Assembly: GCF_000219625.1 (NCBI RefSeq)
Contig: NC_018198.1
Span: 62,001 to 126,000 of the forward strand
Length of the DNA: 64,000 bases
Reading direction: 5' to 3'
Source of the DNA: Zymoseptoria tritici IPO323
Lineage: Eukaryota > Ascomycota > Dothideomycetes > Mycosphaerellales > Mycosphaerellaceae
This document shows positions 1 through 11,325 of the stretch, piece by piece (position 1 is the first letter of the stretch; every line of letters begins with the position of its first letter). Both the position numbers and the translations under genes were made by a program. The notes under the pieces are model-generated. The model was not told the DNA's origin. It saw only the letters and a list, made by a program, of their open reading frames with translations, and ran no database searches.

Positions 1-177
1 GGGAGGAACCCGGCCTGCCGCCCCGCACCCTGCAGCTCATTTTCCAAGTCCCAAATATTGTAAGCTCCAGAGTTGCTGATTGCGCCGAGTTGTTTTTCGC
101 GAGTTTATCGTCTTGGAGGCAGCATGCTCGGCAATGCTTGCGGTGGAGGAGGATCGGATTGCAATGGGAGCAGACAG

Positions 178-431
178 ACACTTGACACCGACATCTCACC
201 ATCGACATCTCACCATCGACATCTCACCTCCGTCATCTCACCTCCGTCATCTCACCTCCGTCACTCTCACCTCCGACACTCTTACCTCCGACACCTCCAC
301 CTCCGACACCTCCACCTCCGACATCTTACCTCCGACACTCTTACCTCCGACACCTCCACCTCCGACATCTCACCTCCGACACCTTCACCTCCGACTCTCT
401 CACCTCCGACATCTCACCTCCGCAAGTTCCA
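178..431. repeat. 14-15 bp minisatellite
   Basis: About 15 imperfect head-to-tail copies of a unit such as CGACACCTCCACCTC or CGTCATCTCACCTC. The first copies are 14 bp and later ones mix 14 and 15 bp, so no reading frame is kept. The overlapping open frames here rest only on the repeat and are not genes. Confidence 0.9.
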
Positions 432-544
432 CATGGCCATCGAGCCGATCGGTCGGAACGGTAGAGGATGAAGTGAGGATTGGTCGAGCAAAGGCCGATG
501 CAAGAGCCGGACAGTAGAGTGTTCTGTTTGGCTGTGTGGTATCT

Positions 545-672
545 AAGGCACCACCTCTGTCGTCAAAAGTTAACGACCGTCGTCAGCTGATCCTGCCCAA
601 GGCACCACCTGTCGTCAAAACTTGACGACCATTTTGACGACCGTCGTCAGCTCGTCTTGCCCGAGGAACCAC
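545..672. repeat. 54-bp hairpin repeat, array A
   Basis: Two full units and a partial third, each starting AAGGCACCACC and holding a short inverted repeat, then CGTCAGCT..TCCTGCCC. The best hairpin is at 611-629: arms GTCGTCAA and TTGACGAC with loop AAC. The second unit is about 64 bp because of a 10-bp insertion that repeats part of the arm. The same unit recurs in the same orientation at 11326-11503. Confidence 0.85.
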
Positions 673-689
673 TTGCTAGTCGTGCTGAT

Positions 690-1655
690 GAAATGACACG
701 CTTTGCGTGACTGCGTCTGAATGGTCACCTTAATTGACATGTCACGGAGATACTTCGTACCCGGGACGTGATCCAACGACTTCGCACTCAGCCTGTGCAT
801 ATGTACCGACAACACCGCAGCTGACACACCGCCGCACCGCCGCATCTCCCCTGCCAGCGACGATTCCCTGCTCTCTCCCGAAGCATTTGACCTCCGGTTT
901 CGACCTTCTGACAGCCCAGCGTCTTCATCTCGCCCAGCCATTACAATGCTCGCCGCTTCCGCTTCCCGCTACTGCCAGAGCTATCATCCTCGAATCCGGC
1001 CTTTCGATACCGACACCAAGTCCTTCTATTCCCAGCTCTTTAATTCGCGAAGTTGGAATAGCGAGAAGAATTGTAGAAGGGCGCGAACGGTGGAAGGATG
1101 CGAATCGTGGAAGGATGCGTAGAAGGGCGGCGCTGTCTCCTATTATCTCTCCCGTCATCTCTCTCATCAGATCCAAGACACGTCGACCCAATGACTTTAA
1201 GCCTTACATCCTCCGGCTGACCTATGACAGTAGAGAGGCTCCCTTTCGGGGTTTTCCGGGCTGGCTTGGCGCGAACTGGCCCCTCCCCTCCCCTTCTCCT
1301 TCTAAATCACCTCTATGTCTTAGTCCTCCTCTTCGCCTACCTTTAGCGAGAGGCATTACCGCAAGATAAGATGTAGTATATTCTTACCTCCTATCTGCCT
1401 TTCGCGGTTCCACCACCCTCCCGTTCCACGACTCTACGACGCCTCTTCCCTCCCTCCGCTATGGCACCTCCCACGACACCCAACCGCCGGAGCACTACGA
1501 CTGCGACTGCTTGGCTACCTGCCTTCGTGTCCGGTCGTGTCACGGAGCACACACGGAACAGGTCCCAGATCATACAAGTGATGTGCCGAACCTCGATGAC
1601 TGGCAGGGTGGCAGGACAGGGCTGGACTGGTACGAGGAGGGAGTCTGAAGCGGAA
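690..1655. other. No supported gene
   Basis: Base composition is ordinary and there is no RIP bias. Overlapping frames on both strands are open by chance length only; none shows a known motif or a convincing ATG context. Nothing else is seen. Confidence 0.5.
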
Positions 1656-1661
1656 TAGTTG

Positions 1662-2132
1662 ATGGAGGTGGAGGACTGTCTGTCTCCGAGGGAACAGGGG
1701 CGCATTTTTGAAGCGGCGCAGGTCGGTCTTCGTTTTGCAAGTCGGGGCGGGAAAAGTGAGAATTCGGAGATAGTAGGGGAGACGGGGAGGTCGTCGGTAC
1801 AGTGGGTGTTGTTGGAGAGCGTGCGCCGACCGGGGAGAAGCTGGCATCGTTGTCACCAAGTCGTACAGCAGCGCGCGCAATATGAGGAATACATGGAATG
1901 TTGTGACAAGAATGGAGATTTGGAGTACAACCGAATTGCAACGTGTAGTGGATCACGGACCGCCGTGGAATCGAAGGCGACCCGGCATCGACTCGAAGTG
2001 GTCCTTGTAACGAGCCGTATCGAGCAATTCCTCCAGCTGCAGGAATCACTTGTATCTCTCTATACGAAACGCCAGCAACGGGTAGAACGATTCGACAGCG
2101 GAGCTTCTCCGCGATGTAGAGAACTCTCCTAG
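1662..2132 (+). CDS. Weak candidate hypothetical protein
   Basis: An ATG-initiated frame of 156 codons ends a few tens of bases before the RIP-mutated island. The product is charged, with a Gln/Arg-rich C-terminal third that could form a helix, and no recognisable domain. A 192-codon frame on the opposite strand (1570-2148) is equally open and ends in a Pro-rich tail, so the strand is uncertain. If either is real it may have been cut by the element beginning near 2160. I would not rely on this call without homologs. Confidence 0.2.
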   Translation: MEVEDCLSPREQGRIFEAAQVGLRFASRGGKSENSEIVGETGRSSVQWVLLESVRRPGRSWHRCHQVVQQRAQYEEYMECCDKNGDLEYNRIATCSGSRTAVESKATRHRLEVVLVTSRIEQFLQLQESLVSLYTKRQQRVERFDSGASPRCRELS

Positions 2133-2159
2133 GAAACTCCGCTACCAAGTTAGTCTTGT

Positions 2160-4522
2160 AGGCAATCCCGCTCCAGCCGACGAGGACTATAGAATATCTT
2201 CGACTACGACTACGTTATTACTACTAGTCGGCACCCGTCCCCTCCTCGCGCGAAGTCCTAGGTCTCTTCTCGGAATCGGCGTTTATTTAAGCTAACAAGG
2301 CTTATAAACATGCTCTTTAGCCTACATACCTCCCTCGCCGTATAGAGCGCTATTGCTACCGTTGCCGCTTTAATCGATAGCCTTAAGATACCGCGCGGTA
2401 ACTAGGATAAAGTAAAACACTACCGAGGAAAATCTCGAAAGCTCGAATAGAGAGTCTCGTCGCTTAGCGTTTACTAGCTAGGCTACTAGATTAGCCGACT
2501 ACTACTACTACCGAGGCGTATACTAATAGGCTAAAAACGGAGATAGAGTAGAATAGCGCTACGTTAGGATAGGCGGTCCGGAGAACGGATTAAATAAGTA
2601 AAGTATATTTAGAGGATATATAAAGTATCCGGAACACCTTAACGGCATTAATAGCGTAGATAGTCTAATAGTCGTTCGAGATAGCTTTATCCTATAATCC
2701 TCTACGACCCCTAGCTCGAGTATATCTAATATCTAATATACCTCTATAAATTATTAAGACTTATACGAATTTAAGTAGTTATATATACTATTATTACTTA
2801 CTTATAACTCTTCTATCTATTAAACGCCGCCTCGCTTAAATTATATTTATAGATGCTCTATAACTATTCCGAACCTAACTTCGAGGTATTTACTAATATA
2901 ATTAGTAGTAGACCTTCTCCTTAACGTATCTCTCTAAATATAAGCTCCCTACTACTAGCCTACCTATAGTAAAGCTCGTATAGAGCTTCCTTTAGACTCG
3001 ATAGACCTCTTATATATATATATTATAGCCTTCCGCTTTAATAAGGATATTAAAAAGAAGATATACCCCCGCGCCTTTTATAAGGATACGGCTAAAGAAA
3101 AGGACGTCGCTATTAGGTCGTATAACCTACTAGAGGCGAGTATTATCTTTTACTCTATACTAAGTAAACCTAGCCTTATACCTTTACTATAGGCCGCGCT
3201 AGCTTTTAATATATAATATATAAAGAGGTAATCGATATAATTTATAGGTAACCTACTAGAAACCTTAAGTATAACCGTAACCGACGGACTTTAATTAGAG
3301 GCCGTTACTAAATACGGGGCCGTATCTATAATAATAATACTCGCGGCTCCTAATACGATATCTAGGGTAGAACTACCTATAGTATAATTTACCTATCTAT
3401 CGTAACGAAATATTCGCGAGGTAGTATAAGGTTACTAGCGAGGTAGAAGAGGATTCCGTAATATCGATACTCTTTAATATAGTAAAAGGTTATAAGATAG
3501 GAATAAGACCTTTCGGAGGCTTTAGAATATCTTTAGGAAGTTATAGGATAAGAACGAGAGCTCTTAAGAGCCTCTTAATAATATTAAGAAATAATAGTAT
3601 AGGGGAGTCCTCTTAAGAGTATCCTTAGTAATAATTACTAGCCGTAGATCGGCAAGGTAGATAATCGTTCCGAGAAAGAAGCTCGAGTATCTCGTACTAG
3701 TAATAGACATACTTATTCTCTTCCCTCCTACGCGTCTACTCTATCTTAAGGACTAGATCTCTCCTTAAGTAAGGGCTAATTTATTAATCTTCGTACCGTA
3801 ATACCTATACCTAACCCTAGGATTAACCCCCTCTCCTCGAATATAATTATAGTAGATACCTATATCTACTAGTAGTATAAGCGGCCGCGTAGGCGCTATT
3901 AATACTCCTAATATAACCTACCCTTTACTAGTAATAAAAAATTAAATCCGAATAAATACTATAATCCGCGCTATTACTATAACTCGTAATACTAGGAACG
4001 AATTCTATCGAGTAAGAAAATCCCGGATTACTAGCCTACTACGACGAGGGAGATAACGACGACGAAGAAGGGTAATTAAGGTAAAGTATAACCGTAAGAG
4101 TATAAAGCGATTCTAAGAGATACCGCGTTAGAGTTCGCCGTAAGATTTAAGTATAGCGTAAGTAGTCGAAGCTCGGCTTAGACTTATAGCGGATAGCGAG
4201 GAAGACTATCGAGATACGAATCCTAAGATAGCGTTCTTATAGTATATAAGCGTAAAAGTTATCGTACTAACTACCTTCTAGGATTTTTAGACGTACTTAA
4301 AATTAAGGAGGATCTCGTAGCTCTATCCGTAGCGGTACTTAGGGCCTCGTCTTCCTAGTACTTAACGCTTAAGGTATAGATATTAAAAGTCGTCCGCGCG
4401 AGAGATACTAGGGCTTTATAATCGGCGCCCGTCGAACCTTAGTAAGGTAGCCTACTTATATAGTTACTTATCTAGTACTAAGAATATAGATAACCCGAGT
4501 ACCGTATATCGGTACGTAGGTA
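2160..4522. mobile_element. RIP-mutated repeat island, class unresolved
   Basis: The sequence changes abruptly to TA-rich DNA almost without CA or TG, and returns to normal at about 4522. This is the expected end state of RIP (CpA to TpA on both strands) in a duplicated element. On the plus strand from about 3030 one frame runs for several hundred codons with stops that are mostly TAG or TAA, as if Gln or Trp codons had been hit, so a plus-strand coding region probably existed. I could not recognise a reverse transcriptase, integrase or transposase motif. No LTRs, inverted termini or convincing target duplication were found at the edges, so it may be a truncated copy. Confidence 0.8.
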
Positions 4523-4524
4523 CA

Positions 4525-5410
4525 GCAAGGTTCCACTTCAAGACGTGCAGATCGAAGGTAAGAGTAGTAAGCACAGGAACCAGCGATGCCGGACTTTCAG
4601 GGACGCGACTCGCAATGTGACGGTAGATGGCAACATGGCTTTTCCGCGGCGTCTACGGGCCATGACGCGGCAGTCGACTCTGGAGGTAGATGTGCCTATC
4701 TTAAGCACATTGCGGAGAGTCGAACTCAGGGCTTAACGTCGCGGGTCCGGCGCTTGCTGGTGGTTTGCGACACCTTCGTGCAGACTTCTCAAAATGCGAT
4801 CCATGAGCGGACATAATGGTTTGCTCGAAGATGTTTGGATCGGTGATTCTTTGCCGGTGGTGCAGCGCAAGTGTTGGTGGCCATAGTTCACTCGGCCGCT
4901 AAGGTTCGCATCTAGTCGCGTATTTGTTTTGAGAACGGATCGGAATCATCGGATCGCAACCCGCGGGAAAGTGCGGGTTGCAGCATAACAGCGGAACCAC
5001 GTGTACTGACATCTCGACGTCGAGCCGGATACGGTACCAGTGGATCGTGTCGCATTGCCAGCCTCTCGAGCAGCCGCGGATTCAGCGGTAGCTATGGTGC
5101 TTGGAAATGGGGCTGCGAATCCGGCAGAAGGCTGGGCTGAGTGTAACGGATCGATGTGAACCCCGACCTTGGGCTCGTGTCGCAGCAGCGTGTGTGCAGG
5201 CACCAGTCAGGCTGTTGTCACAGCGTCGTGATGAAATCGAGGACTTGGTCGCCTCGCTCACCAGCCCTGGACTCCTGGAGAGAAGAACCAAGCATGCTGA
5301 GCGTGTCAATGGGAGAGGATAGGAGATGGTGGGCCCGAGCTGCCGTATTGCCCGCATCCACGTCTCGAATCGGAATTGTACAGCGCGCGGCGCAGGTCTA
5401 CCACTTATCG
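4525..5410. other. No supported gene
   Basis: Normal composition. Several short overlapping frames on both strands, none with a motif or a family I recognise. Confidence 0.5.
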
Positions 5411-5412
5411 GC

Positions 5413-5865
5413 CTAGGAATGTGAAGAGGTCGAGCGACTAGAAGACGGGTTGGACTGGAGTCGTGAATCCCATAGTAACAAGGGAAGATCAGGTGGAGGA
5501 AAAGCCAGTCGAAGAAAATGACGCCAGCTAGCCGGTGCTGTGAAAGTCGAGCGTTTCAATGTGAAGGCAACGGCCCGCAGGAGGATACCAGCGGTGATGG
5601 TGTGTGGAGTGCGCCAGGTCGATGACGGAGTTCCGCTCAAGTACCAATCGAAAGGAGGCTCGGCGCCTATCGATAGATGCTGGAGTACCCGGTCCCAATG
5701 GTCGATGTTGGTACGAGTCTGCCGATGCGCGATGCTCGTCTCAGTCTTCTCCAGGGAGCAAGCACACATGTTGCGAAGATGAGGGTTGTTCGCCATGCCG
5801 CAGACGCTGATCTGGTCTCGTAGCATAAGAAGCAATCCAGGAATACCGTTGAACAGAGTAGCCAT
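5413..5865 (-). CDS. Weak candidate hypothetical protein
   Basis: A 150-codon frame that starts with a true ATG in a reasonable context (GCGATGGCT). The N-terminal 20 residues are hydrophobic and could be a short membrane or signal segment; the rest has no motif I recognise, with a Pro/Ser-rich end. No intron signals are needed to read it. A plus-strand frame overlaps much of it. Kept only because it is the best-formed ATG frame between the RIP island and the copia remnant. Confidence 0.25.
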   Translation of the reverse strand: MATLFNGIPGLLLMLRDQISVCGMANNPHLRNMCACSLEKTETSIAHRQTRTNIDHWDRVLQHLSIGAEPPFDWYLSGTPSSTWRTPHTITAGILLRAVAFTLKRSTFTAPASWRHFLRLAFPPPDLPLLLWDSRLQSNPSSSRSTSSHS

Positions 5866-5869
5866 CGCG

Positions 5870-6600
5870 GGCGGGCAGAAATGCCCTCCCCCCCGTCTGG
5901 AAACCCATCAACCTGGCGGACTGATGGATTGATAGGGCACAAGTTAAGCAACCCCTCTCATCTCCTTATTCAACGCTCCCTCACGTGCCAACTAGAAAGC
6001 CGCTGCGTGGTAAGGCATCGTTACCTTCTGCCGTCGCTGGATGCTGAGTAAGGCGCTCGGTCGTGATGTGTGCATGAGTGGAGCAGTCGGATGGAGCCAC
6101 TAACCTCTACTTCATGTCGCTCGAGATCTAGAGATATCTCCGCGCGCCTCGTTGCGTTGCGTTGCTCGACGACGCCTCGGGGTAGTCGTGCTCCCCAAAA
6201 TTCTAGAACGAACATTTGCCGGCTCTTCCGGGATCCGGGTGTTGTCCAATCCTTTACGCGCTAGACGTGCAACGGTCAGCTGATCGGGAAGGTTTTCCAA
6301 TCCTGCAAGGCTCTTCGTGTTCGACTAGCAGCTGGCTGGGAAGATTGTCCAATCCTTCAAGCTGGCGAGTGAATACCAACTCCCCGCCGTCCGGCCATGG
6401 AATGACCGATCAGCTCGGATGTTTCGATGGTAAAGTGCGATGTCTATCTCGGGGAGATCTCCTACTAGATGACGCTATCTCTCTGGACGACGCCGTGGCA
6501 ATGGCGCGGCCTGTGGTAGCTGGTCGTATACGGGCGCTGATCATTTGTAGGCAGGAGTTGCTAGTCGTATGCGAGCGGAGATGGCTCATCGTATGCGAAT
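5870..6600. other. No supported gene; short direct repeats
   Basis: Two related stretches near 6245-6300 and 6335-6365 share phrases such as TTTTCCAATCCTGCAAG / TTGTCCAATCCTTCAAG. No gene on either strand can be supported. Confidence 0.4.
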
Positions 6601-7128
6601 GGCTGCTGCTGATTTTGAAAGGCTGCTGTTAATGTCAAAAGGCTGCTGTTGATTTTGAAACAGGTATTGCTGGAAGTTGGGCAGCGGTTGTTGCTAACCG
6701 AGCGCGAGGTGAACTTGCTGGTGCTGGTCATATCCCAACGAAGGGTAGCGGTCGCATACGAGCAGTTGATACTGTTCTTCAGCGCCCGCAGGTGGCCTAT
6801 TGTCCATGTCCGAGTAGAGGTCGCCGCTTCTATGCGAAGGGAGGTAGTTAATCATGTGGCACTGGATGCTGCTGATGCGCGAGCTGTTGTTGCTACCGTA
6901 TCCAACGCACTGCTAGAGGTTGAAGCTCGCCGAAATCCCCATTGCAACGTTAAGCGCGAAATAATACTCCTTATAGCGATGCGGAATCCCGGAGAACTTC
7001 GAGCCATCTGGCGAAAGGAATTGCGACAACGTATGCAAAGATGTCGAGTCCTCGCCGACGTGAACACACTCACGGCGGAAGAGGCCGAGGCCAAACGTAT
7101 TACTAATGCAAGAAAACTTCCGAATGTT
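6600..7128 (-). pseudogene. Gln-rich decayed frame next to copia remnant
   Basis: Read on the minus strand, a frame beginning just downstream of the copia RNase H remnant stays largely open with a few stops and becomes Gln/Asn-rich near 6600-6700, where a short repeat (GGCTGCTGTTGATTTTGAAA and variants) codes for QQQPF-like phrases. The plus-strand frames of 138 and 162 codons here are probably its antisense. I do not recognise the product; it may be the tail of the transposon or unrelated host sequence. Confidence 0.3.
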
Positions 7129-7129
7129 T

Positions 7130-7503
7130 CATACTGACTCCAGCTCGGTGATCTTGCTACAGTCCACCAGACCGAGCTCGCCAATAAGGTTCTCGAATTG
7201 TGCCAGGCCGTGAGGCTTGATTAGGCCATCGGCGGCTTAGTCGTACGTAGAAATCCGGTGAACACGCACAAGGTTATTTGCAATGGCTTAACGAATCCCG
7301 TGCCGGCGATGCTCGTCGGTCGCTAGTTGGCTTGCTGGTAAGATGAATAGTCGGCTGATTGTCCTCAAACGGTGCCATCGGGTACAGATCGCTGCCGAGG
7401 TATCCCAGTTGGTCCAGAGTCCGTCTGCACCGCAATTGCTTCTTGACCAGCTAAGGTAAAAGTGACATACTCCGCTTCTGCTGATGAGAGGGTGACGATA
7501 GCT
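7130..7503 (-). pseudogene. Ty1/copia RNase H remnant
   Basis: On the minus strand the frame reads A-I-V-T-L-S-S-A-E-A-E-Y-V (7465-7503), the hallmark of copia-type RNase H domains (SSAEAEYxA), followed by GQEAIAVQTDSG and, with frame slips, DNQPTIHL (7350-7390) and ADGLIKPHGLAQFENLIGEL (about 7170-7235), which match the family's DNQ-IxL and ADGLTKPL-F-F-LGL blocks in the right order. Only the last part of Pol is present; reverse transcriptase and integrase are not seen upstream. Unlike the copy at 49.5-56.6 kb it is not RIP-saturated, so it decayed by indels and point changes. Confidence is high for the family, low for exact ends. Confidence 0.8.
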
Positions 7504-7859
7504 TACCTACCGGATGTCCAGCACAGAAGACCTCTTGCGAACAAGATTACGTAGCCGCAAGTGAAGCGTCTCGTGCGGAGGCATCGGATGCAGAGGCACC
7601 GATTGATGCAAAGATGAATCGAGCGGCGAGAGCATGCTCGTTAACACCTGTTCATCGCTTGAAACGTTTCGATTCGAAGCAGTACCAGTGAAAAATGAAG
7701 CCTATTTTGCCGAGCGGTGCTCAAAGAGTTGGCCCGAAGGGCTGAGACGCATTCGGCATAGAACCGGCTCCGGCCGAAAGTGCTGGTCGTGGAGCTGGCT
7801 GAGATGGGATGAAGTAAGGGCGACAATAGTCTTAGTAGAGTCCTAGAATGGGATGGTTA

Positions 7860-8366
7860 TTAGGGCGGAGCGATGCTAGTTGGGACAAAGACGACAATCA
7901 TGGGACTTGCGTCGGCGGAGGAATGGGCGACGGTAAACGTAGCGGGAAGAACCGGGAAGATGGCCGACGAGGAAGTATAAAGAATCAAGTGCACTTCTCC
8001 TCCGGTGACGTCGAAGATGTCGAACCCACAGAATTTATCGGCCTCTGCGCTTAGCTGAGACGACTGCTTCGCCTCCGGTTGTGCGAAAACGAGTTGGCGT
8101 CTTCCGTTCGCCTCTCCGCTCTCCTGTCCACCTTCCTCTCTACTCTCCTCCCCTCCCTTGTAGTGTCCGTGCCAAAGCTTCGTAAATCTACATAGATGTA
8201 GCTTATAAAGCTGGACGGCAGCTCCTCGTAGAAACATCTTAAAGGCGTCGTAGCTTGTAACACGAGCGAACACGGTCGCAGAGCATTCTTCCTCGGTAAC
8301 AAAAGAGCTAGGCTCCATCTTCTCTACCAGGCCGGAGATAGCGGCGAGGAAATTGGTCCCGACCAC
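7860..8366 (-). CDS. Unrecognised ORF, possible transposon piece
   Basis: A 168-codon frame upstream (in minus sense) of the copia RNase H remnant. It has a charged Glu/Gly/Arg centre and no zinc knuckle or DSGATxH protease motif that would prove a gag-pol origin. Its place and strand suggest it might derive from the same element, but this is inference only. It could equally be a chance frame. Confidence 0.22.
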   Translation of the reverse strand: MVGTNFLAAISGLVEKMEPSSFVTEEECSATVFARVTSYDAFKMFLRGAAVQLYKLHLCRFTKLWHGHYKGGEESREEGGQESGEANGRRQLVFAQPEAKQSSQLSAEADKFCGFDIFDVTGGEVHLILYTSSSAIFPVLPATFTVAHSSADASPMIVVFVPTSIAPP

Positions 8367-8409
8367 CCACGATTGACGTCCTCCGAGGTTTAAGTGTCCC
8401 TTGACCGCC

Positions 8410-9243
8410 CTAAGTCGAAAAGGAAGCTCGGTGAACCGGACCGTTCGATGGTCGAAGATTGGTGCTGATCTCTGCCGAATCCAATGCTAGAAGAACGCGT
8501 CGATGTTGCATTCCTCGGCTCGAATTCTCGTAGGAAGGGCGCCCCGTACATGCGAGCAAGGGAGCATTGGTACCCGGCCCCCGGAGGTCGCGGGCGGTAT
8601 TGTCGCTAGCGGCGGAGGAGGGTGCGCGTAGAGAGTAACGAGGGCTCGAGCCCGGAATGGGCGGCTTAGCTTGCCGGTTGCTTGGAATTGACGGGAAGAT
8701 AGAGAGCTTACGAAACATTCCTTCGCGCGCTGTATCTGCATTCCTCGATCGAACTGTAGATACCACGCGAGTGAATGCCACGTTTAGGACGCAGGTCCGT
8801 GGCCCTTGCTTGTGAGGTGCATGTCCTGCCGGCTGGCGGGCCAACGAGAATGTGCTCGCTGCGTGTTTGATAACTGCCACCTCTTTAGTAACGACTTTGC
8901 TCACATCGGTCGTGGCCTTCTCGTAGGTCTTCAAGTGCAGCATTGGGTTGCCGAAGTTGTGGACGGCAGTGAAGTTGTTGCGCGGATGCCTGGTCACCAT
9001 GTTGACTGTGATGATACCATGCGCTTCGTCTTCGTCGAATGTGACGTGATAAACGCCGTTGATGAGCTTGGTCTGGTTGAAAGCTAGCTCACGTCCATCA
9101 CTCCGAGATACGTGGGTCAATGTCGTCTGCAAAGCACTGGGAACCGGCTGCATGGAGATGATAAAGCTGTGGGCAGAGTCGACCTGGAGTCGATGCGGAC
9201 ATCCAACTGGTCGGTCATCCGCAGAGTCTTGCGGCCATGGCAT
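8410..9243 (-). CDS. Unrecognised 277-codon ORF
   Basis: This is the longest minus-strand frame in the first 11 kb. The frame is open to 9300, but its first ATG is at 9243, giving 277 codons. The N-terminal half mixes hydrophobic and charged residues like a folded domain, while the C-terminal half is Ser/Pro/Arg-rich and disordered. No family recognised. It lies on the same strand as the copia remnant to its right in minus-sense order, so a transposon origin is possible. No intron signals needed. Confidence 0.3.
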   Translation of the reverse strand: MPWPQDSADDRPVGCPHRLQVDSAHSFIISMQPVPSALQTTLTHVSRSDGRELAFNQTKLINGVYHVTFDEDEAHGIITVNMVTRHPRNNFTAVHNFGNPMLHLKTYEKATTDVSKVVTKEVAVIKHAASTFSLARQPAGHAPHKQGPRTCVLNVAFTRVVSTVRSRNADTAREGMFRKLSIFPSIPSNRQAKPPIPGSSPRYSLRAPSSAASDNTARDLRGPGTNAPLLACTGRPSYENSSRGMQHRRVLLALDSAEISTNLRPSNGPVHRASFST

Positions 9244-9309
9244 CCTCGCTGTTGCTATCTTCACTACAGCAAATCGAGCAAACTCAAGCTTCGCCTCCAC
9301 CCAGGAGCT

Positions 9310-10110
9310 GAAACTTGAAACGCAAGCGACTCCATTTGAGCAGGGCTATGTAATGGGCATCGGTTCTGCTACTTTTGGGTGCCTTGTAGATGACGACGAG
9401 CTGGAGCTGCCTTACCTATGGTCGACGGAGGAGAAGTAGACCTTGCCGGTAACTGCGGGCATAATTCGATGGCCATTCGTATTCGGGCATGTGCGCTGTT
9501 CTTGAGGGTGAATTGGAAAGATCGGACCGCTCGATTGGGAGGGGACACTGCGGCACGGTATGCTCACATTTGGTGGTCGAGCCAGAGCCAGGGAGGTTGA
9601 GACGTAGGTATAGAAGACTATGTGCGTGGATACAAGTGTCGTGCAGAGTGGCCTCTACTGATCGCGGTACATCGGTCGACCGTCTGCTGCACGTCACGCG
9701 TAGTGCGAGCGAAATTTAAAGCATTCTTGAGCAGTAGCGGCCTCAGATGTCTTTCGGCAGCTCCGGTCTAACGCGGTCGCATATCCAGTTGCGCTTGACG
9801 CGCATGGCGTGGACGATGGTGCCGGAGAAGTCTCGACCGTTGGAGCGGGCTCAAACTTCGAGGAGTTGGACCTACGGAGCATTCGATTTGGGATCGGCCG
9901 CTGCTATTCGTCAATGTCTCATGTCTTACCGCCATCTTTCCCACTCATACCCGGTGGTAGGCCGCGCACTGAGGATCATACCTTGAGAGGAATGCACTAT
10001 TCTCTTCGGGTTCCCTTCCGCACTCGGGTTACCCTCCATCTCATCGCCTTGTCCGGCACTCCTGATGAAATTGAGCACGACTTGGTCACGGACGGAGCTC
10101 GGCGGCGCAC
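9310..10110. other. No supported gene
   Basis: Short overlapping frames only; no motif, repeat or composition change noticed. Confidence 0.4.
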
Positions 10111-10117
10111 GCCGGGC

Positions 10118-11263
10118 TCATCGATTCGCAATCGGAGCGACGGCACCAGAGACAAGAGTCCATTGCCGCGGAGTCTTGCGTGTGCGAATGAATGCAGGAC
10201 TGGATTGCGGACCCGGCGGGGGTGTTCTCGATGCGACGCATAGAGAAATGGTCGAGTCGTGATCGTCGAATCTCTCGTACGCACCCGCCCGGAAACTGGA
10301 TGGCGTGTCCGACAGCTGCACTGAAAGTAGACGGACGGGCTTGATTACTGGCGATTCTGCAGGCGAGACGAGACTGGGCTCAAACAATAGACTCTGCGCT
10401 GCTGCTGCTGCGCCTTGAGTTTGCTGGCTCTCACCGATAACAATTTCGGCTTCGGCTTCGTCGGCGCGGGTACCTGCGATTGGATCCTCGTTGGCGGCAA
10501 TGGAAATGATATTATCAGTCGGCGAGCTATCGATGACTCGCTTTGGTCTTCGTCGTGGCGTTGATTGTGCTGGAGGCAGTACGTCTTCCGATCCCTGCAT
10601 CCCTCTCAACCCCATGGTGACTCCCAGTGTGTTCTTGATAATGCATGGGAAAATGGTGGTCTCCGTCTGAGCACGACGGAGCTGACAGTACGCCCTCCAT
10701 CCCTCCAAACCCTATGACTCCAATGGTATCCTTCATGTCTTCACCGCTGTACTGTCCGCCCTTCAAGCCCAATCAATGCCCTCTCTCTTCTTTCACCTCG
10801 ATTTCCAGCGGGAGCTTCCGTCACGGTTGAGCGCGACCGATCGAGCTCGCCTAGAGACCATGGCGAGGAAGCGTCGTGTAATCGTTTTGGGGGCGCGGAC
10901 TTCGTTGGTGAACGGTCCTGCATAGTCGAATCTGTTGGGGATTGTAGCAGGTCAGGATAGCAGGTCAGGCGAAGGCCGCGAAGATGGGTCAGTGGTCGCA
11001 AGCCGAGTTTGGCGGGTGTGTTTCGCGAGCAGGACCGAAGCTTTCTGACATGGCGCTGGCGGTGTGGTGATGCTCCTATCGGAGAACAGAGCGGACGTCG
11101 GCGGAGCGGACATGGAAGGGAGTGGCGTCGACGGCGCTGCGGCGGTTAGGCGGCGGTGAGGATGTCGTGTCGATGAAGCAGCATTTCCATAGTCGTAGGT
11201 TGTTGGTCGATGATGAGCCGACCACTCCTCTCCGTCACGTGGAGTGAAGACACTTTGGCTCAT
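10118..11263 (-). pseudogene. Candidate disordered protein, multi-exon or frameshifted
   Basis: Minus-strand frames succeed one another with coherent composition: an ATG at 11263 opens a Ser/Thr/Pro-rich segment (103 codons), a second frame continues with a basic then SSPWSLGELDRSRSTVTEA segment (about 10740-10930), and a third (10118-10708) carries STPRRRPKRVIDSSPTDNII followed by an acidic Glu/Ala stretch. These look like parts of one nuclear, mostly disordered protein. A CTGAC branch-like site and CAACAG acceptor occur near 10940, so at least one break could be an intron; other breaks look like indels. Family not recognised. Could be a decayed duplicate of a host gene. Confidence 0.35.
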
Positions 11264-11325
11264 CGAAGAAAGGTGTTTGGTGTATATTAATCTCGGATAG
11301 TGGTAGACGAGAGTTGATGACCCAA

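Noticed and set aside
73..517. Two overlapping plus frames of 132 and 145 codons
   Set aside because: They consist of the 14-15 bp minisatellite; neither shows a real protein composition.
545..672. CRISPR-like array of palindromic repeats
   Set aside because: Eukaryotic sequence, no unique spacers of even length, units are contiguous tandem copies.
2160..4522. Mitochondrial or AT-rich centromere DNA
   Set aside because: The bias is specific loss of CA/TG with gain of TA in an otherwise coding-like sequence, which fits RIP better.
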